A stretch of DNA of 64,000 nt from Datura wrightii (Eukaryota; Streptophyta; Magnoliopsida; Solanales; Solanaceae): the NCBI GenBank assembly GCA_035772735.1, contig JASDFA010000001.1:78146001-78210000 (forward strand), written 5' to 3'. Made by a program: the position numbers and the translations under genes. Shown in pieces: positions 32,401 through 43,968 of this stretch (position 1 is its first letter; each line of letters opens with the position of its first letter). The notes beneath the pieces are model-generated. The model was given only the letters and a program-made list of their open reading frames with translations. It had not been told where the DNA came from and did no database searches.

Positions 32401-32662
32401 CCATGCAATGCAGTTAAGGTACATTTATGATTCAATTTGTTTGATGATATGAGTTACATATATTGCTTAGCTAGATACAATGTTGTCGAGAAACAGTTGT
32501 TATAGTGTTATGTGAAATGCTTGTATTGGACTTTTCTGCGTTTCAGGATTTTCAGATAGTCCATATAATAGGGGAGACTCTGCCGAAATTTTTCCAAAAT
32601 AAGTAGTCACAAGAGTTAAGCTATCTATAGGCTGAAGTTAACATTCGAGGACGAATTTTTCT

Positions 32663-32674
32663 AAGGGGGAAGGA
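32663..32674 (+). other. Polypurine tract of A
   Basis: AAGGGGGAAGGA directly before the 3' LTR start TGTTATACCCG; plus-strand DNA primer. The preceding CATTCGAGGACGAAT is also present before the 3' LTR of F. Confidence 0.9.
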
Positions 32675-34701
32675 TGTTATACCCGATAAGTTTCTAATGT
32701 TTAGATGGCCTATTCGTACGTTGGTTAAGAGTTTTAGAGTGCAATACGCATGGGAAAGGGCCCAAGGAAAGGTCGAACGAACACGAAATCAAGATTGCGT
32801 AGGAGAAGGCCAGAATAGGCCGCGACAGGGGCGGCGTGTCACAGACCCCCTTCCTCCGCATTGGGCTCCATGGCATGCCCGTAAATTGGCGTGACAGGGT
32901 CTGTGCTATGGACCCCTGTCCACCGCCTCAAATATATATATGTTCCATCCTTTGATTTCATTTCATTTCATATTATATACAGCCAGACTTGAGAGAGTAC
33001 GAGGAAATCAAATAATTTTCATCCATTTACACTACGAAACACTGCTCGAATTCAAATTAACTTCGGGTACTGAAGTTTAAGGCTACAGGGAGCATTGCTA
33101 CGGAGTTATTTTCACGAAATTTTCCTGGAAAATCGTAGTCCCACCGAGCCAAAGTCGTTGAAATTTCTCCAAACTAGTGTCAATACAATCACAGGCTTAA
33201 CGTAAGCATTTCTCCCTTCTAGACTTTCGAGAAATTACGAGTTTTCGACCGTATTACATTAAGTTGAAATATAGTTAATATATATATATAAAGTTATCGT
33301 TTTTATGGAATTTTGTACTGGAACTAATCATTTTCCCCTGTAATACGATTGCAGTTGAGAAGATCAGCTGGATACGTATTGAAACTCCCCAGTTAATCAG
33401 TAATCAGTACACGAGGTATGTTAAGGAAGTTTCCTTTGGCGAGATAGTTTCTTTAGTACGATAACTCAGTTTGAATCCCAATAAGAGTACTAGAGGCATG
33501 TCTATTGTGATTAGTTCTTGTTATTAGCTGAAACTCGTATTCGATGTTTAGTTTAGGATGGATCATGCCGTATAGCCTTCATGACCGTCCCAAGAGTTAT
33601 TAGCTGTGTCGATGCCCGCCAGGGGTGAGATGACATCGCTTTATAAAGCGGTATGCCATCCCCGAGGGATGAAGATGGGGTCCCAGGTCCTCATATGCTG
33701 TGGTTGGCTCTATACACCCTCATCGAGCCTGGTGCCTAGGGTGCAGATATCAGGAGTCCACTCGACTCAGACGCAGCTACAACCAGGGGCCGAGCGGGCT
33801 CAGTTGCAGACCCAAGGGACCAGTAGGATGGCTATAGCTATTACTTGACCCAATGCGACCTTGATAGGGGTATATAGACTGAAGTGTACTCACCAGGGAA
33901 TATGGGGGCCCCAGGTGGGTTATTATGCGCTGGTTGTACCTTTCGGCTTATGGGGGCCAGTTAAGGTTTTTATTTGCTTTAGTTGTTAATAAATTAGATA
34001 GTATGAAGTTCTATTACTCAGGTATGATCTTTATCCCTTCATTTCAGTTATTCTCAGTTCTATCTCTTTATTTCAGTCAGTTACAGTTATCGCCTTACGT
34101 ACTCAACACATATTATACTAATGCCCTTTCTGGGGTGCTGCATTACTTTCCTGCAGGTGCGGACAGACGAGGAGCAGGTCCCTCTTAGCTTTCAGCTAGG
34201 ATTAGCAGAAGAGTCAGCTCCTTTCTTCCAAAGCTTATAGACATAAGGTATACTCTTTTTTTTATTGTACAATTTATGGGTTGGTCAGGGCCCTGTCCCG
34301 ACCATCATATTACTCCTATAGGCTTGCAGATTGTTTCTATTTCCCTGTGGTTAGATGTTATTGGCCGTGTGGGGCTTTGTTTAGCTGACAGATTAGCGGC
34401 CTTGTCGGCCATAGTTTAGCTTGGCACTGGTTTTACTTTAAAGTCATAACTAAACATCATGGTGGTCTTCTCAGCCCGCATAGGATTCCCTGTTATTACC
34501 TGTTTCTGGTTAAGTGTTTTCCTTTACAGGTGTCTATAAGGCCTTGTTGGCTGGAGGTTGTATTTATAGCCAAGATATAGCCTGTTGTTTTCTTGATTTG
34601 GGAAGTAAGTCTGCACTAGGAGTGCACAGGCCTAGTTGAGTCAGTTCAGATCCTAGTAGGGCACCAGATGTCAGTCATGCCTCCCAAGGTGGGGCGTGAC
34701 A
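32675..34701 (+). repeat. 3' LTR of element A
   Basis: 2027 bp, TGTTATACCCGATAAG ... GGGGCGTGACA. A degenerate palindrome block is at about 32815-32910 (GCGTGTCACAGAC, CCTCCGCATTGGGCTCCATGG), followed by a TATATATA box at 32933-32942. GGCC-loop-GGCC repeats are at about 34345-34560. The following ATTCA (34702-34706) would be its TSD; the partner is outside the window. Confidence 0.93.
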
Positions 34702-35727
34702 ATTCATAACAAATCTCAGCTTTCGTAAACTTCTTATCGATAGGCTTTTATTTCATAAAACTTGAAACATGATTTTAATTGAAAACAATATAAAACTTGC
34801 CCATGATTCATAATTCAGTAGTAGGAACATATTTAAATCTTACCCATGTAGAAAATTAAGAAATTCATGAATTGGGTTAAAACCCCATAGATTAGGCATA
34901 GGAAACTCATGATTTAGAGAGGGATTGGGCATGGGTGTGAAAGGATTCACCCATTCATAATCCTACATACCTGATTGAAGCTAATTCTTACACTTTCTTG
35001 ATTAACCAAGAAGAAATTGAAGAGAACCTTGAAGGAATTTCCTTGATCACCTCTCTAGACTATCACTCTTGCATGCATGAATGAGAAATGGCCTAAAATG
35101 AACTTAACCCTCTTAAAAGACATCATTCATAACTTAAAACGACGTAGTTTAAGCCTTAGGGTCTTAGAAATTATGGAAAAGCACTTACAAACTTCGTAGA
35201 AATAACTGCCAGTCAGTCCCAACGAGGGGCATGAAGACTCATTGCCTCTGGCCATGACTCGTGGCATCGTCCGTCAAGTACACTGCTTATCAAGTCACCA
35301 GAACACGTTATGAGTGATCTCAAGATTCGTTACTAGTCGTGGTCACGACTCTTCATGTACACTGCCTCGATCTCGATTAAACTTCATCCTGCTGGTCATG
35401 ACTCATCCCACTATTCGTGGTGACTGACCACGACTTGTGGGGATCTTCCGTTAGGTACACTGCCTCCTTCTTCCTCTTTTCTCACTCACCGCTCCCCATG
35501 ACTGATCTAACGAGTCATGGGGCCTGACCACATCTCATGGTCATGTCTGTGGGGATTCCATTTCCCAAATTTCAAACTCATCACCTGGGCCTCACCACTA
35601 TGCTCATCACGACTTGTGGGCTGGTCTCACGGGTCACTTCACGACCCGTTCTGTGCCTAATGCCAGTTTTTAAGTTTTTCTTTGTATCAACTCCCGGATC
35701 TGATCTTTGGGCTTTCGCGTTATAACA
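34702..35727 (-). repeat. Part of the 3' LTR of D (cut by element A)
   Basis: Matches the right-hand part of solo LTR G (about 57310-58353), ending GTTATAACA. It is followed by the minus-strand polypurine tract CCCAAGGGGGATATAT (35743-35728). It holds several CACGACTCGTGG-type words at about 35265-35650. Its left part lies beyond element A, outside the window. Confidence 0.85.
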
Positions 35728-35963
35728 ATATATCCCCCTTGGGAACATTCGTCCTCAAATGGTAGAAAACATACAAAAAAACAGATAAATGCAATCATCA
35801 TATTCAAATACTGTTTATTTAAGCCGAAAACTGACGGAATGACTACCTTTGATTCAAACTACATAGCTGAACTAAATTCACAAATCACACATACATCCAT
35901 ATACATGAAAGAAACTGGGGCACATGAACTGAACATATAGAGTTTGAGAGTAAAATTGATATC

Positions 35964-36355
35964 TTAAGCTGGAATTGAGCCGATAGAGAACAAATGTGGG
36001 TCTTTAGCCATCATATCCGCTTCGGCTTCCCACGTAGCTCCCTCAACATGTTGATTCCTCCATAACACTTTAACTAAAGCTACTTCCTTGTTCCTTAGTC
36101 TTCGAACCTGATGATCCAATATTTCCACTAGAACCTCCTCATAACTAAGGCTGTCTTCTACACCAACATTGTCCGCCGGGACAATTAGAGTCGAATCACC
36201 CAAACACTTCTTTAAGAGTGATACATGGAATGCAGAATGAATAGAAGATAATTCTGAGGGTAACTCCAATTCATATGCCACCTTGCCACCCAATTTCAGA
36301 ATCTAGTAGGGGCCAACTTAACGATGACTGAGTTTTCCTTTCTTTCCAAACCGCA
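35964..36355 (-). pseudogene. Integrase C-terminus and chromodomain-like tail of D
   Basis: A 109-codon frame: VAYELELPSELSSIHSAFHVSLLKKC, GDSTLIVPADNVGVEDSLSYEE, then VEILDHQVRRLRNKEVALVKVLWRNQHVEGATWEAEADMMAKDPHLF, the chromodomain-like tail of the Del/Tekay group, ending in GSIPA at 35964. Upstream (36355-36294) the sequence continues to the KKGKLS-like zone, where solo LTR G cuts it. It joins 58837 onward. Confidence 0.85.
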
Positions 36356-37187
36356 TGTCACGACCCGAATGAGTGCCCAGATCGTAACACGGGACAAGGA
36401 GCCCCGAGAGACCCCAAGTCGACCCATGGCATAAGCATACATGTAATCTCAATCAAGAAACTGAATAATCAATAAAATACTTATAGCAGTAGTCTAACTT
36501 AAATGTAACATCAAAATACGAAATTCGAAGCTGAATACATACATATGTCTGAAAAGCCTCCAAACATGACGAGTTGATGGGACAAGACCCAACTAACTCA
36601 ACAAAGCTGAAATTGAAATACATAAAGGAAAAATCTTAATAGTCTATTCCTTGAAAAGTGAGGACTCACCTACAATAAGGATGCTAACTCTGATAAGCTG
36701 ACTATGCGCAGGGCTAGATCTGAGAGCTGGGTCTTATATCATGAGACGATACAACATAGAGTATGCGGTCAGTACATGAAATGTGCCAAGTATGCAAGGT
36801 AAGTAAAACCACTAAAGTAAATAAAATCATTTAAAGACAATGCATAATGTAACATAACATAAGAATCTGAGAGTAGGGCTTGTATGCATCTTTCTTGAAA
36901 TCATGATATCTTCATAACAAAAGACAACATAACTTCATAACATCATAATTGAATCGATTGAATCAAAGATGAATTTTGACATTTATAAGTAAAGCTGAAC
37001 TTTGAGTCAAACCTTATTTAGAACATGTATTTACATAAATCTCATAAGACATCAAACATGCATATCTGAAATCATGAGGAATAATGGGAGACTCGTCTTT
37101 TAACCGACATACCACGATAGAGCTTACGTAGTCCCAACTATCACACTCAAGTGGGTAGAGCCATCCAATGCCTTTCCAGGGCTAGGG

Positions 37188-39321
37188 TGTCACAACCCGA
37201 GAGTACACCCAGATCATAAACATGGGACAAGGATCCCCGAGAGACCCCAAGTCAACCCATGGCATGAGCATATATCTAAACCATTCATATAAGGTGGAAG
37301 AATTAGCTTAAAAATCATGAACTGAATGAAACCGTGACATGAAATATAAGAAACAACGTTACATGATCCAAAGGTAATAGCTGAATACTACAAATAGTCT
37401 GAAAAGCCTCTAGTCATAATAGACGAGTGGAAGGGACAAGACCCCAACTAACCCTAACATTCTCAAACAAAAAGATAACCAAGATCTGAACATAAAGCCC
37501 TCGAATCATGAGGACTCACCAATGGAAATTAATAGCAGAACTGGGAGCAAGCTAGGAGCGATATTGAGCCTGAGATTCAGATCCTATATCATGAAACGAT
37601 ATAACATAGAAAATATGTGGGTCAGTACTTGGAATGTACCGAGTATGCAAGGTAAGTAAAACAATACTTAAAAACATAAGAGTTATAGGAGTGGGACATA
37701 ATGATCATAAAGACAAGTCATAAATATATTGTAAGGCTCAAGGTTTTCCCAAAAGCATTCGTAAACCTGTCATAGTCACAACATAAGCGAAAGACATTTC
37801 CTAAAACATGAGTTGAGCCAAAGAACATAGTCATACATGCATTAAAACAATGAGGAACAGTAGGAGATTTCTATAATCGACATACCCCATATGAGCACAC
37901 ATGGAGTCTGACCTGTAAGCCTAGTCGGGAGGCCGTTCATACCTTGCCAAGGGTAGAACCATGAAGGGCATGATATCACTCATGAAGACCCCATAGGGAA
38001 TAGGGGACAGTCACTGAGGAGGTCCCAAACATATCCTACGGTGGCACATAGTTTTAAGATTCGGGGCGTAACTTGGGCCCCAAACCTACTCGGTATTAAG
38101 TACTACTCCCAAAACATGAAACGTGCTCATATAAATTCATACATGGCAAGCATGGAAAGTTAAATCGTAATAATCATAACATGGTAGAAAATTCGTAATA
38201 CTAGCCATGGAATTGGGCTCGTGGGTCGGCCAAAATCATAGTTTTTTAATTATAAGCAACATGTAGGCATTGCCCATATTTTCAACATACTTGAAAATGC
38301 TTAATTTATAGAAAACATGATCATAATAACATGGAAGATTGTAGATATGCTTCAAATTCAAAAATTCTTATCATGCTTGAGGAATCACCATAACCATGAA
38401 ATTCAATAAAATCCTCATGATTTCGGCACCTATGCTTTTAGGGATTAGATCATCAATATTGAATAAAACAAGTGAAAATAGACCAATAATTCAAAACTTG
38501 TAATTTAGACATACCACAACAAGCTCATACCAATTTTTTGAGGAATCATGCATTTGGGTTAAGACCCATAAAGATTTAGTAACTTTAAACATAGAAATTG
38601 GGAAGAATTGGGAATGGGTAGGGACTAAACCACCTATTCAAAACCCCACATACCTGGAAACACTTGATTCTTAACTTCCCTGGAAAGCCCAAGATACAAA
38701 CTTGGAGGATTTGAAGAAGAACACTTGAATCCCTTTCCACTTCCCTCTCTACTCTTACATGCATCAAATGAGACTTAACATGGATTATATCCCCTTAAAA
38801 CACCTTGTCCCGACCTCAAAACGACATAGTTTATGCCCTAGGGGTTTGGGAAATTATGAGAAGGCCCTTACTAATACGCAGGAATTAACTGCTAGGTGAC
38901 CCTAACGGGTGACCTAACGACTCGTCAAGATGGGCAACGACTCGTCATGTCGTCCGTCAAGTACACTGCCCCATCCTTAATAAAATTTCCACAGGCTCGC
39001 TCACGACCCACCTCACTAATCATTGGGACTAGCCACGACTCGTGGGTTCCCATCCGTTAGGTATACTGGTCAACCCTGCCCGCTAACCCTTAACCTCACC
39101 CCAGGCGAGACCTGACTACTCGTGGTAGCTGGCCACGAGTCGTTCCCACACTCGTGGGGACCTCAGCGCCTCAGCTTATTCCAGGCTCCCCATGAGCCAC
39201 CTGATGACTCGTGGGGTCTCCTCACGAGTCATCTAACAGCTCGTCCTACACTGCTGCAACATTTTCCCAAATTTTCCCGTTTGACTCCCAGGTCTGATCC
39301 TTGGGTTCCCTGGGTATAACA
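37188..39321 (-). repeat. LTR of E (3' LTR in element sense)
   Basis: 2134 bp, TGTCACAACCCGAGAG ... GGGTATAACA. The minus-strand polypurine tract CCCAAGGGGGAGATAT is at 39337-39322. U3 (minus) has the CACGAGTC block at about 38905-39260, then GGGATATAATCC near 38779-38798 as a possible TATA region. Confidence 0.92.
38905..39260 (-). promoter_or_regulatory. U3 inverted-repeat block of E (GACTCGTG type)
   Basis: About four units of roughly 80-100 bp. Perfect inverted repeats include ACTCGTGG 39118-39125 / CCACGAGT 39133-39140 and GACTCGTG 39206-39213 / CACGAGTC 39223-39230. Each unit also carries a word like CCGTCAAGTACACTG or CCGTTAGGTATACTG. Related blocks lie at about 56325-56690 (right LTR), 57840-58290 (G) and 35210-35690 (D). 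Confidence 0.65.
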
Positions 39322-39570
39322 ATATCTCCCCCTTGGGAACATTCATCCTCGAATATTAGAAACATCCAGAAAACTCAAAAACAAGCCATCACCATATGCA
39401 AATACTGATCATTTAAGCCGAAAACTGACGGAATGACCACCTCCGAAAAGAACTACATAGCTGGACCAAATTCAGACATCACATACATATATCATATCAT
39501 AAAACTAACTTGCACGCATGAGCGGAACATGAAAAAAATTGACTAAAGGTTTAGGGCAAAAATTGATACC

Positions 39571-41237
39571 TCAAATTGAAATTGAGCCGGTAGGGAACAA
39601 ATGGTGGTATTTAGCCATCATATCCGCTTCAGCTTCCCACATAGCTCCCTCCACATGCTGATTTCTCCATAAGACCTTTACTAAAGCCGCTTCCTTATTC
39701 ATCAGCCTTCGCACCTGACGATCCAAGATTGCAACAGGAACTTCCTTAGAACTGAGGCTATCTTTCACACCAACACTTTCCACCGGATAAACTAAGACTG
39801 TATCTCCCAAGCACTTTTTCAAGAGCGATACATGAATACAGGATGAACTAAAGCTAACTCTGACGGTAACTCTAACTCATAAGCTACTTTACCCACTCGT
39901 CTCACAATCTGGTATAGGCCAACATAGCGGGGGCGGAGTTTCCCTTTCTTTCCAAATCTCATTACTCCCTTCATGGGAGATACCTTCAAAAACACCCAAT
40001 CATCGACCTCGAACTCAAGCTATCTTCTCCTCACATGCGCATAAGACTTTTGGTGACTTTGAGCCATTTTCAGTTATTCTCTTATCAACTGAACTTTCTC
40101 TATAGCCTCATGGACTGAATCTTGACCCACCAACAAAGCCTCACCGACTTCAAACTACCCAATGGGCGATCTACACCTTCGCCCATAAAGAGCCTCAAAC
40201 GGTGCCATTTGGATGCTAGAGTGATAGTTGTTGTTGTAGGAAAACTCAATAAGAGGCAAATGCTCATCCCAACTACCCTTGAAATCAATAACGCAAGCTC
40301 TCCACATGTCCACAAGAGTCTGGATAGTCTACTCCACCTGACCATCTATTTGCAGATGAGATGTCGTGCTAAGCTTAACCTGGGTACCAAGTCCCTTTTG
40401 AAAAGATCTTCGAAATTGAGAGGTGAACGGAGTACCTCAATCCGATATGATGGACAAGGGCACTCCATGCAATCGAACCAACTCTAGGATGTATAATTTG
40501 GCATAATCTTCCGCTGAATCGGTGGTTCTAACCGGCAGGAAATAAGTAGCCTTGGTTAACCTGTCCACCACAACCTAAATGGAGTCATACTGTCTATGAG
40601 TGCGGGGTAAACCTGTTATGAAGTCCATGTTGATTTCTTCCCACTTCCAAGTAGGAATGCTGATATCCTGAAGTACACCTCCCTGTCTCTGCTACTCAAC
40701 TTTCACTTGTTGGCAATTCGGACATTTGGCTACAAATTCCGCAATATCCCTCTTCATGCCATTGCACTAGTAGAATACCCTAAAGGCATGATACATCTTG
40801 GTGGAACCTGGATGGATAGAATATCTAGATCCGTGAGCCTCATGCAACATCTGTCTCCTCAGATCATCCACGTTTGGAACACATAAGCGACCTTGGTACT
40901 GAAGCACATCATCTCCCCCTTTGAAGAAGACCACTACCTTCTGATTGTGAACAACTTCTTTCAACTTTACCAATGTTGGATCTTCATCTTGCTTAGCCTT
41001 CACCTCTGTTACAAAGGAAGACTCTGATCCGTTCTTAACAACTATACCACCATCGGTCAAGCCAGCTAATCTAACTCCCAACCGTGAAAGTCGATGTACC
41101 TCCTTCACCAGGTCCTTCTTGTCTTCACTCACATGCGACACACTCTCCATAGAGAGTCTACTAATGGTTTCCGCTACTACGTTGGCCTTACCCGGGTGGT
41201 AAAGGACACTCATATCATAGTCCATAAGTAGCTCCAA
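39571..41237 (-). pseudogene. Integrase of E
   Basis: N-terminal part in a 156-codon frame 41237-40767: MELLMDYDMSVLYHPGKANVVAETISRLS, GRLCVPNVDDLRRQMLHEAHGSRYSIHPGSTKMYHAF, ending at a stop before the zinc-finger cysteines. The core (about 40740-39850) is readable only through many stops (segments TLVDMWRACVIDFKGSWDEHLPLIEF and SIQMAPFEALYGRRCRSP). The last frame, 39822-39571, gives VAILDRQVRRLMNKEAALVKVLWRNQHVEGAMWEAEADMM, a chromodomain-like tail. The open frame at 40100-40345 is another reading frame of the core. Confidence 0.82.
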
Positions 41238-41267
41238 CCACCTCCACTGCCGAAGATTGAGATCCTT

Positions 41268-42411
41268 CTACGTGAACACATATTGTAAGATTTTGTGGTC
41301 CGTGAATACATCTATATGAACCCCATATGAGTAGTGCCTCCATATCTTCAAAGAAAACACCACTGCGGCCAACTCAAGGTCATGGGTCGGGTAATTCTTC
41401 TCATGAATTTTCAGCTGTCTGGAAGCATATGCTATGACTCTCTCATGCTGCATCAATACACATCCTAGTACGACTCTCGAAGCATCACAATATACAACAA
41501 AGCCATCGATGCCCTCCGGTAAAGTCAACACCGGTGCTGAAGTGAGCCAAGCCTTCAATTCCTGGAAGCTCTTCTCACAAGCCTCCGACCATTGGAACTT
41601 CACCTTTTTCTGAGTCAATCTAGCCAATGGGGCTGCAACGTATAACAAACCTTCCACGAACCTCCGATAATAACCCACTAAGCCCAAAAAGCTCCTGATC
41701 TTTGAAGGGTTTACAAGTTTGGGCCAGTTCTTTACTTCCTCTATTTTCCGGGAATCCACCCTTATACCTTCGTTTGACACTACATGTCCCAAGAATGCAA
41801 CTTAATTCAGCCAGAACTTGCATTTTCTAAACTTGGTGTATAGCTGGCTATCCTTGAGGGTCTAGAGTACTACCCTTAGGTGTGCGGCATGCTCCTCCTC
41901 GCTCCTAGAGTATATCAATATGTCGTCAATGAACACGATCACAAACATGTCCAGATATGCCTTGAATATCCTATTCATCAGATCCATAAAAGCTGCAGGG
42001 GTGTTGGTTAGTCCAAAAAACATAACAACGAATTCATAATGGCCATACAGAGTCCTGAAAGCAGTTTTCGGGATGTCGCTCTCCCGAACCCTGAGCTGGT
42101 GATACCTGGACCTAAGATCTACTTGGAGAAACATCTAGCACCCTGAAGTTGATCAAATAGTTCATCGATCCTGGGTAAAGGGTATCTATTCTTGACGGTG
42201 ACCTTGTTCAACTGCCTACAGTCAATACACATCCGTAGAGAACCATCTTTCTTCCAGACAAACAATTTCCCCGCACCCTATGGAGACTTACTTAGTCTAA
42301 TGAAACCCTTATCTAGCAAATCCTTCAACTGCTCCTTTAACTCTTTTAGCTCGGCTGGGTCCATTCGATAGGGAGGAATCGATATGGGCTGCGTGTCAGG
42401 TAAAAGATCAA
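41268..42411 (-). pseudogene. RT and RNase H of E
   Basis: The RT start (42411 to about 42135) has stops. The 90-codon frame 42134-41862 reads VDLRSRYHQLRVRESDIPKTAF, GLTNTPAAFMDLMNRIF and catalytic VFIDDILIYSRSEEEH. The 174-codon frame 41792-41268 has GHVVSNEGIRVDSRKIEEVKNW, FLGLVGYYRRFVEG, then RNase H: VVYCDASRVVLGCVLMQ, HDLELAAVVFSLKIWRHYSYG, FTDHKILQYVF. The stop at 41268 precedes the integrase linker. Confidence 0.87.
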
Positions 42412-42994
42412 TCAAAAAATCAATATCAATCTCAAAATCAATCTCCCTATCGAGGGAACACTTGGTAGGACATCTGGAAATACCTCGAGATACTCACATA
42501 CCACGGGGTCCGACTGAATGGTCAGGGTCTTGGACGTGGCTTCCATAACCCTAACCAAATGGGAAATGCAACCCTTAGAAATTATTTTCCTGGACTTGAG
42601 GTAGGAGATAAAGAGGCCTACAGGTACCGATGAACTACCCCTCCATTCTCTCACCCGGAAAATGGAACTCCATTGCTCGGGTTATATAGTTAACAGAAGC
42701 ATAACATTCAAACAACCAATCCATGCCCAAAATGATATCAAAATCAGTCATTGAAAATTCTACTAAGTCTGCTGAGGTAACTTTATGCAATTTTGTAATG
42801 GGGCAACCTCTATATACCCGCCTCGCTTTGACTGAATCACCAACCGAAGTAGATACAGAGAACGGTTCTGAAAAAATTTCAGGACCGACTCCAAAGTTAC
42901 TAGCAATGTAAGGTGTCACAAAAGACAGTGGAGCTCCCGGATCTAACAAAGCATAAGTGTTGATTTGAAAGATCCGCAACTTACCCGTAACCAT
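42412..42994 (-). pseudogene. Protease of E
   Basis: The 119-codon frame 42994-42635 carries INTYALLDPGAPLSFVTPYIA (active site Asp-Pro-Gly in place of Asp-Ser/Thr-Gly) and the conserved FDIILGMDWLFECYA. A second frame, 42654-42412, overlaps it and carries the linker toward RT (ISKGCISHLVRV ... EYLEVFPDVLPSVP), so one frame change separates protease from RT. Confidence 0.82.
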
Positions 42995-43968
42995 ATCGGG
43001 AGAAGTCTCCTGCTCCTGTCGAGGGTTAAGTGCATAAAATTGATTCTGGCGCTGGCCACCAACTGAACTAGTTGAAGCACCTTGCTGAGTAGGATGTGCC
43101 AGTGGAGCTGCTGAACTAGCTGCTAGAGTGCGGGCTCCACCACCCTTGACCTAGCTGCGGGGCAATTCCTGAGCCTGTGTTCAGGTTTTCCATACCCGAA
43201 ACAAACATATGAGCCCACCAAACACCTCCCTGGGTGACTCTTGCCACAATTAGCGCATGATGGGAAAGTGCGCTCAGTGCGCATGCTTCTTTGACCCCTC
43301 GAACCTGAGGCCCTGCTCCCCTGATCGTCTCAAGGCCTGGATGGGGTACTAGCTGAAGATGGTGTTGGTGTAACAGATCTGTGCTAGGAATGATGGTGAG
43401 ACCCACCTCTTGGCCTCGACTAGGAGAACCTGTAGCTATCAGTTCTAGCCCTCTTGGCCTCTCTCTACCTCATATGAGCTGCCTCCATCAACTGGGCATA
43501 AAGGACTATCCAGGGGTAGTCCATATTCTGATGAAGTATGGCTGTTTTGTAGTCCTTTTTGAGATACTAGGCTACTCCCTGCACGAATCAGCTCACCCAC
43601 GCCCTCTGATCCATAACTAACTCCGGGGCATATTTTGACAGGCGAGTGAACATAAGTGAATATTCTAACACTGTCATCTTTCCTTGTTTGATGTTAAAAA
43701 ACTCAGCTGCTTTTCCCTCATCTCCCGAGGGAAGAACCTATCGAGAAAGGCCATGTGGAACTCATCCTAGCTGATAGGGTCCACTCCCGCTGCCCTGTTG
43801 TCCTTCCATTGCTTGTACCAAATATAAGCAACCTCCTTTAGCTGATAAGAGGACCAGTCAACATGCTCGTCATTTGTCACCCGCATCACTCGAGTGACCT
43901 TCAGGATCCCTTCAATGAACTCGTGTGGATCCTCGACTACCTTTGATCTCGTGAACTCGAGAGGGTTC
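42995..43968 (-). pseudogene. gag: Gag of E, main part
   Basis: From the F insertion at 43968 the minus strand reads PLEFTRSKVVEDPHEFIEGI (retrotransposon gag), YIWYKQWKDNRA, FLDRFFPREMREKQ and EYSLMFTRLSKYAPELV, with stops between. The nucleocapsid at about 43280-43160 reads CANCGKSHPGRC and CFGYGKPEHRLRNC. In the second knuckle the second Cys is replaced by Tyr, so zinc binding is probably lost. The N-terminal part of this gag is at 54163-54480. Confidence 0.8.
43964..43968. repeat. Target site duplication of F (GGTTC / GGTTG)
   Basis: GGTTC (43964-43968) and GGTTG (54163-54167) flank F. Without F, E's gag reads on as FLRIN-PLEFT. Confidence 0.8.

Larger units (their letters stand above)
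1..34701 (+). mobile_element. Element A: chromovirus-like Ty3/gypsy retrotransposon, interrupted
   Basis: Composite of 5' LTR (entering the window already open), tRNA-iMet primer site, gag, protease, RT, RNase H and the start of integrase up to 5181, then the integrase tail from 31992, a polypurine tract and a complete 3' LTR (32675-34701). Base 1 aligns with about base 33356 of the 3' LTR, so roughly 680 bp of the 5' LTR lies outside the window. B and C fill 5182-31991. About 900 bp of integrase core is absent from both sides of that insertion, judged from the usual integrase length. The chromodomain-like tail suggests the Del/Tekay lineage. Its LTR and 3' UTR resemble those of F, so A and F are sister families. 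A lies inside an LTR of element D, which resumes at 34702. Confidence 0.88.

Noticed and set aside
40100..40345. 81-codon minus-strand frame in E
   Set aside because: It is a shifted reading of the integrase core; the true frame gives the TLVDMWRACVIDFKGSWDEHLPLIEF-type segment with stops.
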